Positions 26,879 to 35,663 of a DNA stretch of 64,000 nucleotides are shown here, piece by piece. The first letter of the stretch is position 1; every line of letters begins with the position of its first letter. The stretch spans positions 1,798,001 to 1,862,000 of the forward strand of contig CP036352.1 in assembly GCA_007753915.1 (NCBI GenBank). The letters run 5' to 3'. A program made the translations under genes and the position numbers. Origin of the DNA: Phycisphaerae bacterium RAS2 (GTDB lineage Bacteria > Planctomycetota > Phycisphaerae > UBA1845 > UTPLA1). The notes below the pieces were generated by a model that worked only from the letters and a program-made list of their open reading frames with translations, searched no databases and was not told where the DNA came from.

Positions 26879-28139
26879 CACTTCGCAGCGCGATCCGCGA
26901 TTGGTTCCACGGCACACCGCGCCGGTGCGGCCGACCGTGTTTGTGATGGAATCGCAGACCAAGGCATCGCTGCCGGTGATTGAATCCATGGCTCGGGCCG
27001 GCGTGCGCGTGGCATGCGGCAGCGAGAAGCGCTTCAACAGCGGATTCATGAGCAGGCATTGCCGGGAGCGGCATGTCTATCCGTCGCCGCGCGATCGCAA
27101 GCGTGAGTTTCAGGAATGGCTGCTCGCCCTGTGCGAGCGGCGGCGATTTGAAATGCTCTTTGCCGTGGGGCACTACGGCGCGCTGGCGGTTTGCGAGATT
27201 CAGGACGCGCTGCGGCAGTTCACGAAGCTGCTGATTCCGCCGCTGCCGCAGTTCCGCGACGCGTACGAGAAGATCCCCACGATGAAGGCGGCCCTGCGCG
27301 CGAGCGTGCCGATTCCTGATTCATGGTTCCCGGAAGACGATGGGGGGATCGAGGCCGTCATCCCGCGCATCGAGCGCTGGCCTGTGCTCGTCAAGCCGAG
27401 CGTGGGCGTCGGCGCGCGGGGGATCACTTGGTGCTACAACGCGGACGAATTGCGCACGAACTACTCGCGGATCAGCGCCGAGCAGGGCGTCTGCTACGTG
27501 CAGGATTTCGTTCCGCCCGGCGGCATGCAGTACAAGGTGGACATGCTCGTGGATGACGGGCAACGCGCGCTCGCCGGTGTCGTCTATGGCAAGACGCGCA
27601 TGTATCCGCCCGATGGCGGCAGCAGCGTACTGAATTTCTCCGCCGACCGGCCGGACATTCTGGATCTGTCGCGGCGCATGCTGGTTGAGCTGAAGTGGAC
27701 GGGCTTTTGCGACTTCGATTTCGTCGACGACCCGCGCGACAACGTCGCGAAGCTGATGGAGATCAACCCGCGCTTTCCCGAGAGCTTCAACATGGGTTGC
27801 TCGATTGGAATCGACTTCCCGGGAATGATGCTTCGCCTCGCGCGAGGTGAGGCGGTCCACCCCGTCACTGACTACCCGAAGAATCGGTTTCTCCGATTTC
27901 TGCCGGGCGACTTTCTCTGGTTCCTGCGCGTCTCGAACAAGCAGCGCTTCTCCACGTGGCCAAGCTGGTTTCGATTCTTCGGCCGCGACACGGCTTATCA
28001 GCTAATCCGCGCAGACGATCCCGGTCCGATCCTGGGCTACGCGCTGGAGAACCTCGCCGCGCTGTTTGATCGCCGAACGCGCCGCGAGCGGTTGCGCCTG
28101 CAAAGCGGCGCGCGGCAATCGACTCGCAATCCACGGTAG
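26871..28139 (+). CDS. ATP-grasp carboxylate-amine ligase
   Basis: 422 residues from ATG 26871, inside the end of the GNAT gene. A pre-ATP-grasp region is followed by the phosphate-binding strand WPVLVKPSVGVGARGI with its Lys, the hinge CYVQDFVPPG, and the metal-ligand block LMEINPRFPESFN near 300, where Glu and Asn hold the two magnesium ions. This is the carbamoyl-phosphate-synthetase-like group that joins a carboxylate to an amine through an acyl-phosphate. As last gene of the exopolysaccharide operon it could attach an amino acid to a uronic acid or make such a precursor. That is inference from context. Confidence 0.85.
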   Translation: MSNTSQRDPRLVPRHTAPVRPTVFVMESQTKASLPVIESMARAGVRVACGSEKRFNSGFMSRHCRERHVYPSPRDRKREFQEWLLALCERRRFEMLFAVGHYGALAVCEIQDALRQFTKLLIPPLPQFRDAYEKIPTMKAALRASVPIPDSWFPEDDGGIEAVIPRIERWPVLVKPSVGVGARGITWCYNADELRTNYSRISAEQGVCYVQDFVPPGGMQYKVDMLVDDGQRALAGVVYGKTRMYPPDGGSSVLNFSADRPDILDLSRRMLVELKWTGFCDFDFVDDPRDNVAKLMEINPRFPESFNMGCSIGIDFPGMMLRLARGEAVHPVTDYPKNRFLRFLPGDFLWFLRVSNKQRFSTWPSWFRFFGRDTAYQLIRADDPGPILGYALENLAALFDRRTRRERLRLQSGARQSTRNPR

Positions 28140-28326
28140 TTCGTCCCATCTCAAGGGCATTTCTGCCCGTCCGAAGCCGGCTCCCGGCTTTTGGTTCCCG
28201 CACCAAAATCGCTGACAGGACGGTTTTCCACCGCTCCATTTACAATGGACCGGCGTCGCTTATGGCCCTGCTTCTCTTGACCTGCGCCGTATTTTGCGAA
28301 TGATGGTGCGGCGTGAGGGTTCGGCC
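28140..28326. other. Spacer between the exopolysaccharide operon and the next gene
   Basis: It contains the terminator at 28174-28192. GAGGG about 8 nt before ATG 28327 is the ribosome binding site of the following gene. A TACAAT at 28241-28246 could be a -10 box, but no -35 stands at a proper distance. Confidence 0.35.
28174..28192 (+). terminator. Rho-independent terminator after the exopolysaccharide operon
   Basis: The arms AAGCCGG (28174-28180) and CCGGCTT (28184-28190) pair fully around a 3-nt loop and run into a short T stretch. It lies 35 bp past the ATP-grasp stop. Confidence 0.6.
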
Positions 28327-29067
28327 ATGAAGAAAGCGCTCATCCTCGGCTATGGCCTCGTCAGCTACCTGTTCTTCTTCGTGACATTCGTATATCTCGC
28401 CGCCTTCATCGGCGACCTGGGCGTCCCCAAGTCCATCAACCGCGGCGCGCCGGCCGCGGGCGCGGCGGACATTCTTCTCAATGCGCTGTTCCCCATCCTG
28501 TTCGCCGTTCAACACACCGTCATGGCGCGACCGCGGTTCAAGGCCTGGTTCACGCGAATCATCCCCGTCGCGGCCGAACGCGCGACGTTTGTCCTGATCG
28601 CCAGCCTGATCCTCGCGGCCATGATGTGGCAGTGGAAGGTGATGCCGACCGTCCTCTGGGACGCCGGCCCGATCGCCCTGCGGTGGATCCTGCAGGCCGT
28701 CTTTTTCCTCGGCTGGCTCATGGTCCTTTATTCGTCGTTCCTGATCGATCACTTCGACCTGTTCGGCCTGCGGCAGGTCTGGCTGAACTTCCGCGGCGCT
28801 CCCTACCATCACCATCCGTTCATTGAACGCTCGCTGTATCGCGTTGTGCGTCATCCGCTCATGCTCGGCTTCCTGCTGGCGCTGTGGGCCGCGCCGACCA
28901 TGACGACCGGCCGACTGTTGCTTTCTTCGCTTCTGACGATCTACATCGTTTTCGGCACGCACGTCGAAGAGCGCGACCTGCTGCAACTGCTCGGACAGCC
29001 CTACGCCGACTATCGCCGGCGCACGCCGATGTTGCTGCCGGGCGCGCGAAGAGGGGGGAAGCAGTGA
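28327..29067 (+). CDS. Integral membrane methyltransferase, MddA/NnrU-like
   Basis: 246 residues with about six hydrophobic helices. The C-terminal block RVVRHPLMLGFLLALWAAPTMT with the following EERDLL and YADYRRRTPMLLP is the SAM-binding core of the isoprenylcysteine methyltransferase-like superfamily. The AAPTMT and PMLLP details resemble methanethiol S-methyltransferase MddA, which makes dimethylsulfide. NnrU-type proteins share the same fold, so the substrate is a guess. I chose ATG 28327, which follows GAGGG and gives a short basic N-terminus before the first helix. It stands alone between the terminator and the MoxR gene. Confidence 0.7.
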   Translation: MKKALILGYGLVSYLFFFVTFVYLAAFIGDLGVPKSINRGAPAAGAADILLNALFPILFAVQHTVMARPRFKAWFTRIIPVAAERATFVLIASLILAAMMWQWKVMPTVLWDAGPIALRWILQAVFFLGWLMVLYSSFLIDHFDLFGLRQVWLNFRGAPYHHHPFIERSLYRVVRHPLMLGFLLALWAAPTMTTGRLLLSSLLTIYIVFGTHVEERDLLQLLGQPYADYRRRTPMLLPGARRGGKQ

Positions 29068-29390
29068 CTCGTGCAGCCGCTCGCTCCGGCCGCCGCGTGC
29101 GTCGGGGCCCCGGAACCAGCGTGGTTCAATAGGAAAACCCAAGTCGCGTGAGTGGCCCGTCGACATTCCCTCCGCAGCTTTGGGTCACGTTCCAGCGACC
29201 CCCGGGGCCTTGATCGACGCGCCTTCTCAATTCCCCCTAAAACCGTCAGAATCCACCATGACGAAGTGATGGATGGCCGGAGGGCGCGAAGGACTCTTCG
29301 AACGATTGCCATCCGGTGGCAAGACGGTCGAACGACTCGGCTATCCGCTGATCGCCGCCACGGGCGACCGATCGCGTCGGGAGAACCTGC
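29068..29390. other. Non-coding gap of 323 bp
   Basis: No gene is supported. Open frames here are continuations of out-of-frame reading from the MoxR gene. No convincing promoter pair or terminator was found. GGGAG about 7 nt before ATG 29391 is the ribosome binding site of the next gene. Confidence 0.35.
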
Positions 29391-30410
<1,020 letters not shown>

Positions 30411-30581
30411 GCCGCGCCCAATCCCGACCGACGCACGCTAAGCAAGTCATGCAGGCCTTCCAAGCCGAGCCGCCGCTTCCGGGCCGCGCAATCCGAGCCG
30501 CCGCAGTCATGCGACGGAAACCAATGTCGCGGGGAGACCTTCATTCGCGGCGGAAACTACAATCGTAACAGCAACGACAAG

Positions 30582-30635
30582 TTTCGTAGGGTGGGTCAGT
30601 TTCGTACGGTGGGTCAGTCTCGTAGGGTGGGTCAG
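30582..30635 (+). repeat. 18-bp tandem repeat, three units
   Basis: Units at 30582-30599, 30600-30617 and 30618-30635 read TTTCGTAGGGTGGGTCAG with one or two changes each. The third unit is the left tip of the longer element, so the array looks like a repeated element end. Coordinates may be off by one base. Confidence 0.8.
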
Positions 30636-30853
30636 TCGCATCGACCCACCAATAGATGTGCCTGCGGCCGTCGCTCAAATCGGCGGGACGGATTCTCCAG
30701 CGTACGATTCCCCGAGTGCGAACCGGTATGCAGGAATCCGTCGCATTGCATTCACGGCAGCTGCTTGCGTACAATGGATTTCGGTGATGTAACAGCCGTT
30801 ATTCGAGAATGAAATCGGTAGGTCGAAACGACTGACCCACCCTACACGACTTG
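30618..30853 (+). repeat. MITE-like repeat element, copy 1
   Basis: About 236 bp, with near-identical sister copies at 31738-31972 and 31990-32225. The ends are inverted relative to each other: the left end reads TCGTAGGGTGGGTCAG and the right end, read on the other strand, TCGTGTAGGGTGGGTCAG. Each end also folds on itself through GGTGGGTC and GACCCACC. No transposase gene is inside, so it would have to be moved in trans. No clear target-site duplication was seen. Confidence 0.75.
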
Positions 30854-31005
30854 TAAATTGCGTTCAAGACGCGCAACAATCGAATGCGCATGAATGGGCG
30901 GAATGCAATTATGATTTCGCAGTCTGTAATGGGATTTGTTACGGAATTCTGGCACTTTGTTTGTTATCTGGATGACATCGCCCGGCATCCCCCCGGACTA
31001 GAGAG

Positions 31006-31932
31006 ATGAGCGATCAGGTCCCACAGAGGGTGAGTTTGTGGCGCAAGAGGTGGTTGGGAATTCAGGCAGTCTTCCTTGTCTGCACCTGGGGTAGTCTACT
31101 AGCCTTGTCGGTCGAAACGGGATCGCGGGGCAGGTCATTGGTCTATCTCAATGAAAGCGACACTTGGTTGTCGATTCGAATTGCGAAGGGGTATGCAACG
31201 ATTGCCTATTCAAGCGACGTAGCCCCCAACCCAGCATGCCTCCCCAGCAATCAGGGAGCTACATCACTTTATGCTACGTCGTTGGCACATCATCGAACGC
31301 TCGACAAGCTGTCTGAATCGCCCCCAGCGTCCTACGAGCATTCGTATGACGACGAGCATCGCAGGATCGGACTTGACATGGCAAAACGATTACTCGGAGG
31401 ACAACACAAGGTGGTGCCGATTACTTATCCACAATCAAGGCAAGGTCTTCGAGTACTGATTGATACGGCACTGCACGACCGATCCTTCTATTGGAAATGC
31501 GTGAATCAGCCAAACGTCTCCATAATAACTCGATTTCCTCTGGCCTTGATATATGGAATGCTCATTGTGCTCACTGCCCGCGTTTCATGGCGGGGGTGGC
31601 AAGTAATGCGTCAGAGCTCTTGGCAATGCGAGATTTGCCACTATGATCTGCGCGGAAACGCAAGCAAAATCTGCCCCGAATGCGGCACGGTCGTTCCCGA
31701 AAAGCAGCTCGCGCGGCTGAGGTTAGTGGGCGCAAAGTCTCGTAGGGTGGGTCAGTCGCATCGACCCACCAATAGATGTGCCTGCGGCCGTCGCTCAAAT
31801 CGGCGGGACGGATTCTCCGGCATGCGATCGCACGAGTGCGAACCGGTATGCAGTAATCCGTCGCATTGCTCCAGTGGCGGTTGCTGGCTTACAATGGATT
31901 TCGATAATGTTGCGGTGGCTATTCGAGACTGA
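31006..31932 (+). CDS. Membrane protein with C-terminal zinc ribbon, tail supplied by a repeat
   Basis: 308 residues. A transmembrane segment lies near residues 15-35 (WLGIQAVFLVCTWGSLLAL) and a second near 175-195 (FPLALIYGMLIVLTARV), so about 140 residues between them are probably periplasmic. A zinc ribbon follows with Cys208/Cys211 and Cys223/Cys226 (CEIC...CPEC), facing the cytoplasm. The CPECGT form is common in planctomycete proteins. From about residue 245 the coding sequence runs through repeat copy 2, so the last 64 residues (RRVGQSHRPTNRCACG onward) are repeat-encoded and probably not ancestral. It is similar in plan to the gene at 33173. Function unknown. Confidence 0.7.
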   Translation: MSDQVPQRVSLWRKRWLGIQAVFLVCTWGSLLALSVETGSRGRSLVYLNESDTWLSIRIAKGYATIAYSSDVAPNPACLPSNQGATSLYATSLAHHRTLDKLSESPPASYEHSYDDEHRRIGLDMAKRLLGGQHKVVPITYPQSRQGLRVLIDTALHDRSFYWKCVNQPNVSIITRFPLALIYGMLIVLTARVSWRGWQVMRQSSWQCEICHYDLRGNASKICPECGTVVPEKQLARLRLVGAKSRRVGQSHRPTNRCACGRRSNRRDGFSGMRSHECEPVCSNPSHCSSGGCWLTMDFDNVAVAIRD

Positions 31933-31972
31933 AATCGGTGGGTCGAATCGACTGACCCACCCTGCACGACTT
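31738..31972 (+). repeat. MITE-like repeat element, copy 2
   Basis: 235 bp, overlapping the 3' end of the zinc-ribbon gene upstream. It has the same inverted ends as copy 1 and a few internal differences, for example around 31820-31830 and 31870-31890. The end on the right carries GGTGGGTCGAATCGACTGAC before the final CCACCC. It lies in direct orientation to copies 1 and 3, only 17 bp before copy 3. Confidence 0.8.
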
Positions 31973-31989
31973 ATTAAGAAATGATGGAG

Positions 31990-32225
31990 TCTCGTAGGGT
32001 GGGTCAGTCGCATCGACCCACCAATAGATGTGCCTGCGGCCGTCGCTCAAATCGGCGGGACGGATTCTCCGGCGTACGTTTCCCCGAGTGCGAACCGGTA
32101 TGCAGCAATCCGTCGCATTGCATTCACGGCAGCCGCTTGCGTACAATGGATTTCGGTGATGTTGCAGCCGTTATTCGAGACTGAAATCGGTGGGTCGAAA
32201 CAATGGACCCACCCTGCACGACTTG
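31990..32225 (+). repeat. MITE-like repeat element, copy 3
   Basis: 236 bp, same orientation as copies 1 and 2 and closest in sequence to copy 1. The right inverted end is partly eroded (GACTGACCC has become CAATGGACCC). It fills nearly the whole gap between the zinc-ribbon gene and the lipoprotein gene and may carry that gene's upstream region. Confidence 0.8.
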
Positions 32226-32270
32226 TACATGTTTCTATAACAATCCCGGGAATGTATGAGAGAGGGCAGA

Positions 32271-32885
32271 ATGGCCTCAATACGCTTGTCAGTAAAGGTG
32301 ATCGTTAATGCGTTAGCCGCACTCATTGCGACTTCCATCAATGGTTGTTGCTACATGTTTCCTCCCTGCGAAGTCGATGAACAGCTCGTCGGCGTGGACA
32401 TGACCAAAACACCATCAGTGTCTGACCAGGTCATTGAAGGCTGCTACAGCGCTCTCGTTGAGCGGGTCTTTGGCGACGAGAATGAACGTCAGTTGATCCT
32501 CCGCGCCGAAGCGCTGCCCTCGACCATCGGGCCGCAGTGGCAAAGCCAGTCGAGAACATCGAGCTTCGGCTACGCGTTTCCCGATGCGCTGACGGACGAG
32601 GCGCTGGCGTTTTATGCAAGTCGTATCCGATCGTTCCAAACGGGAGAAGGAGACCTGCCATGCCGGGCATCTGTATACTATCGGGCCCGAGTGATTCCGC
32701 AGGAGGGCTCGTCGTCTGGCGATCCTGGCAACAGAAAAACAGTGCGCCTGGAAATTGCGCACGATGAGATTCGAGGTCCCACGGCTGCTAGCGGGATTGT
32801 GGCCTGGCGAGAGGTGGATTTCGATGCCACCGGTGAGGTTGTAGACGTCCGTGGTGATGGAGAGGCGACTGAAGCCATTTCCTAA
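32271..32885 (+). CDS. Predicted lipoprotein of unknown function
   Basis: 204 residues from ATG 32271. A basic start is followed by a hydrophobic stretch (VIVNALAALIATSINGC), with Cys26 in a lipobox-like INGC, so it is probably lipid-anchored. The rest is soluble with no motif I recognise. GAGGG sits 4-5 nt before this ATG. ATG 32256 is an alternative that adds five residues. It lies directly after repeat copy 3 within the lower-GC patch, next to the zinc-ribbon proteins. Confidence 0.55.
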   Translation: MASIRLSVKVIVNALAALIATSINGCCYMFPPCEVDEQLVGVDMTKTPSVSDQVIEGCYSALVERVFGDENERQLILRAEALPSTIGPQWQSQSRTSSFGYAFPDALTDEALAFYASRIRSFQTGEGDLPCRASVYYRARVIPQEGSSSGDPGNRKTVRLEIAHDEIRGPTAASGIVAWREVDFDATGEVVDVRGDGEATEAIS

Positions 32886-32989
32886 ACTGAAATACCAAGT
32901 CAGAGTGCGATGAGACATCCGTATTCGATTTCCCTGCCGGCGGCGATTCGGTGGGATGCGCTTTCCTGCTGGCTCGATCCCGCGAACCG

Positions 32990-33165
32990 CAGCGCGTTCG
33001 TGTCGCTGTGGCTGCCGCTCGAATCGGCTGGGCGGATTCTTCAGCATGCGACTGCAGGACAACGAGGCTAGATATAGCAAGCAGTCGCATTCCTGTATGG
33101 ACGAATGTCGGTGTACAATGTACGGTGATGAGCTTGCAGCGGCGGCTCAAGAATGAAGTCGAGGC
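32990..33165 (+). repeat. Degenerate copy of the MITE-like repeat core
   Basis: The internal part of the element can be followed here with many changes, for example AATCGGCTGGGCGGATTCTT against AATCGGCGGGACGGATTCTC, then a later GTACAATG and GGTGATG with the matching order and spacing. The GGGTGGGTCAG ends are gone. It is an old copy in the same orientation, between the lipoprotein gene and the second zinc-ribbon gene. Confidence 0.5.
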
Positions 33166-33172
33166 GTAGTCA

Positions 33173-34090
33173 GTGGCAAGGAACTCGAGAAGAAAAGTTG
33201 CGCCCCCGTTTGCTTTCCGAATTACCAATGTACCCCCTATGCACCACAGGATCGCTTGGTGGCTATATGTCTCAGTTCTCTGGTTAAGTGTCGCCGTAAT
33301 CTTCGTAGCACTTTATGTGACTTGGCAGATGACGGGAACCTACACATTGTCATTCCCCCCAAGCCCATTCTGCGTAATCCAAGTAAATAGTAAGCAGGTG
33401 GCCTTGTTCTATGTGGGTTTACCACTAAGTAATTCGCAGACCCCTCAAGCCGCAAATTCGCTACCAATGGTAGAAGAGTTTAGATCACTTTACAGAGACC
33501 TTGGTCATTCAGAAGCATGCGTCAAAGTCCTACAGAATCAATTGGACCAGGCGGAACATGCTAATGAAAATAGCGCGACTACCACGGGCGAGATTGTGTT
33601 AGAGTTGAGAAGTCGGGAAGCGAAAAGGGCATTTGAAGAGATTTTACTGAAAAATAGTGTCCCATACACCGCTAACGCACTCTTCTCTCATGCTGCAAAC
33701 CGCGCCGCAATGGGATGTTTCTTGTCCTTACGATTCGAAGGCGGGTTTGTTGGCCTAGTTCAGATTCCAATGCCCGTATTCATATTGCCATGCCTACTTC
33801 TTGTTCTATTCCACGTCGCTACAAGGGGACGACGTTGCTACAGACATAGAGTACGAAATGGATTGTGCACAAATTGCGGATATTGCCTCTCTGGCTTGGT
33901 ATCAGGAGTGTGCCCCGAGTGCGGCACAGTGATACCCGACGAGCAGTGCGCGCGGCTAGGGCTAGCAACTGGTACCAAAAGCAATGCAAATGTTGATGCT
34001 GACACCGGCGGGAATGATAGAGCCGGGGTCGCGTCGAGTGCCGCTGTCGCACCGTCAACGGCAACAGATCCCCCGACGTCTATCACCTGA
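33173..34090 (+). CDS. Membrane protein with zinc ribbon, second of its type
   Basis: 305 residues from GTG 33173, which follows GAGG by about 9 nt. ATG 33239 is an alternative that drops 22 basic residues. The plan matches the gene at 31006: an N-terminal helix (WWLYVSVLWLSVAVIFVALYV), a predicted external region of about 150 residues, a second helix (PVFILPCLLLVLFHVA), then Cys232/Cys235 and Cys247/Cys250 (CTNC...CPEC) and a Thr/Ala/Ser-rich tail. GC content is visibly lower than in neighbouring housekeeping genes. Function unknown. With the gene at 31006 it may be a paralogous pair or a transferred set. Confidence 0.65.
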   Translation: MARNSRRKVAPPFAFRITNVPPMHHRIAWWLYVSVLWLSVAVIFVALYVTWQMTGTYTLSFPPSPFCVIQVNSKQVALFYVGLPLSNSQTPQAANSLPMVEEFRSLYRDLGHSEACVKVLQNQLDQAEHANENSATTTGEIVLELRSREAKRAFEEILLKNSVPYTANALFSHAANRAAMGCFLSLRFEGGFVGLVQIPMPVFILPCLLLVLFHVATRGRRCYRHRVRNGLCTNCGYCLSGLVSGVCPECGTVIPDEQCARLGLATGTKSNANVDADTGGNDRAGVASSAAVAPSTATDPPTSIT

Positions 34091-34111
34091 CGGAGCGATT
34101 GAAGAGCGGCG

Positions 34112-34154
34112 CGAGTCTCGCTGGGGTGGGTCAGCCGCATCGACCCACCAATAG
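34112..34154 (+). repeat. Isolated end of the MITE-like repeat
   Basis: Only the left inverted end is kept: CTGGGGTGGGTCAGCCGCAT followed by CGACCCACCAATAG. The GGTGGGTC/GACCCACC hairpin is intact while the element body is missing. It could have a role of its own, for example as a transcript hairpin after the zinc-ribbon gene, or be a remnant. Confidence 0.6.
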
Positions 34155-34520
34155 TTCAGCGAGCGGCTGCCACGGCCGCGCAGATATTGCGCGTCTGGTG
34201 TCGCGGATCGGCCGAAGTGGTCGATTGATTCTGCTGGCTCGGCGGCGGCTCCGATTGGTCGGGCGGCCGGACCCAACCCCGCAAAAAATTGTAAAAAATT
34301 TCCCCGGATTCTTCTGGAACACCCCGGGGGATGGAGGTATATTTCCCCCGCCGCAAGAGTTTCAAGGAGGAATTGCTCGAACTCTTTCATTCCTCGGCAA
34401 GGATGCCGAGGCTCGAATCTGCACCCACACTGTTGACTACACCGGTCAGTTCACGGACGGACCGTGCGCGCGCACTTCCTCCTCGGGTTCGCGCGCTGTG
34501 CCAGCAACGGAGTGTGAGGC
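34155..34520 (+). promoter_or_regulatory. Leader region of the sigma factor gene with hairpins
   Basis: 366 bp before the FliA/WhiG-like gene. An AT-rich stretch (about 34280-34302) is followed by GGGGGA...TTCCCCC arms (about 34325-34350) and then a perfect 8-bp hairpin, CCTCGGCA and TGCCGAGG with loop AGGA (34392-34411). No T-run follows either hairpin, so they are not simple terminators. A control function in the leader RNA is possible. No other gene is seen here. Confidence 0.4.
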
Positions 34521-35294
34521 ATGAAATCCTCTCGCGGCGACGTCAACGGGCTTTGGAAGAAGTACTTGAGCAGCCGAGCGATCAAGATTCGCAATCTGCT
34601 CGTCGAGCACTACCGCCCGCTGGTGCACATGCAGGCCGCCCGGCTTGCCCAGAAGCTCCCGGCACAGGTCAGCTACGACGAAATCTGTTCCGCCGGTTAC
34701 GACGGGCTGATGGAAGCCGTCCAGGCCTACGACCCCAAACACAAGGCCAAGTTCGAAACGTTCTGCCAGCAGCGCATCCACGGCGCCGTCATGGACTGGC
34801 TCCGCGCGCTCGACGGCCAGTCGCGCACCGTGCGCAGCTTTGAAAAGCAGCGGATGCTGCACAAGGAAGTCCTCGACTCCGAGCTGGGCCGGCCGCCGAC
34901 CGAAACGGAGCTCTCGGCACACATGGGGATCAGCCACGAGCGCTTCGCCGAATTGGCGCGGCTGAGCCGACTGGGGCACGAGGTGCATCTGTCGGCCGTT
35001 CAATCCGATGACGACAGTCATCGCGGCTCGCCCAGCGGCTGGGACGTGTCGGACGTTCACGCGGTCGATCCCTCGCAGCGGATCTCGCGGCAGATGCTGA
35101 CCGACTACATCACGCGCGGGCTGAACCGGGAAGAGCGGCTTGTCCTCGTGCTTTATTACACCGAGGGTCTGACGATGGCCGAGATCGGCCTCGTGCTGGA
35201 CCTGTCCGAATCGCGGGTCAGCCAGATTCACAAGGATGTCATCGCCCGGCTGCGCCGCCGTTTTAAGGACGAGGTGGCCGAGCTTGTGGCTTGA
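34521..35294 (+). CDS. FliA/WhiG-type sigma-70 family RNA polymerase sigma factor
   Basis: 257 residues with region 2 (LVEHYRPLVHMQAARLAQKLP, then EICSAGYDGLMEAVQAYDP and FCQQRIHGAVMDWLRALD), region 3 (SELGRPPTETELSAHMGI) and region 4 with a helix-turn-helix (LTMAEIGLVLDLSESRVSQIH). The region 2 wording RIHGAVMDWLRALD is typical of group 3 sigma factors of the FliA/WhiG kind, which serve flagellar or developmental genes. No flagellar gene or FlgM-like anti-sigma factor is adjacent, so the regulon cannot be named. GGAG 8 nt before the ATG supports the start. Confidence 0.88.
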   Translation: MKSSRGDVNGLWKKYLSSRAIKIRNLLVEHYRPLVHMQAARLAQKLPAQVSYDEICSAGYDGLMEAVQAYDPKHKAKFETFCQQRIHGAVMDWLRALDGQSRTVRSFEKQRMLHKEVLDSELGRPPTETELSAHMGISHERFAELARLSRLGHEVHLSAVQSDDDSHRGSPSGWDVSDVHAVDPSQRISRQMLTDYITRGLNREERLVLVLYYTEGLTMAEIGLVLDLSESRVSQIHKDVIARLRRRFKDEVAELVA

Positions 35295-35333
35295 TCGACT
35301 GCCTTGCGGAGAGGGAAAGCCAGGTTTCTGATT

Positions 35334-35363
35334 CCGACGGGTCTTCGTCGGCCGGGGTGTTTT
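35334..35363 (+). terminator. Weak terminator candidate after the sigma factor gene
   Basis: CCGACG (35334-35339) and CGTCGG (35346-35351) pair around a 6-nt loop. A TTTT follows only after eight bases, so termination may be weak. Confidence 0.35.
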
Positions 35364-35663
35364 CTTGTTTTCGGGGGGTCGGGGCATCCTTGCGCCTCGT
35401 GATTCGTCGCGTCCGTGTAATGCATCCGTGCAGTGCGTGCGTACGATGTCGCGGTGCCTGGCGGCCGGTGGCCTGCTCTTCCAGCCGCGTGTCTTGATGT
35501 GCTACGCCGGCGGGTCGGACGCGGTTCGCAAGAATTTCACAGGCTAACTGAGCGGCATCAGCGCGAGGGGAACCTGGCCCGTTTGGCAGGAAGCTGCCCG
35601 ATTCCAGACTTCGCAAATCGAATGAATCCCCCACTGCAGCATCGGTAGCGCCTCCTTTGAAAT
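35364..35663. other. Non-coding gap of 300 bp
   Basis: Short frames occur on both strands but none has a ribosome binding site or family resemblance. It separates the sigma factor from the converging PEP-CTERM gene. Confidence 0.35.

Larger units (their letters stand above)
30411..31005. other. Repeat-bearing intergenic region
   Basis: 595 bp. It holds a three-unit tandem repeat (30582-30635) and the first full copy of the MITE-like element (30618-30853). The last 150 bp are AT-richer than the rest of the window and carry no gene. Several short open frames inside the repeat are open in more than one frame and are not credited as genes. Confidence 0.6.

Noticed and set aside
30582-32225. CRISPR array
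   Set aside because: The direct repeats are 235-bp elements with inverted ends, or an 18-bp tandem array without spacers. There are no cas genes.
30591-32308. Short open frames inside the repeat elements, some cysteine-rich
   Set aside because: They are open in several frames of both strands in every copy, so repeat sequence rather than coding selection explains them.
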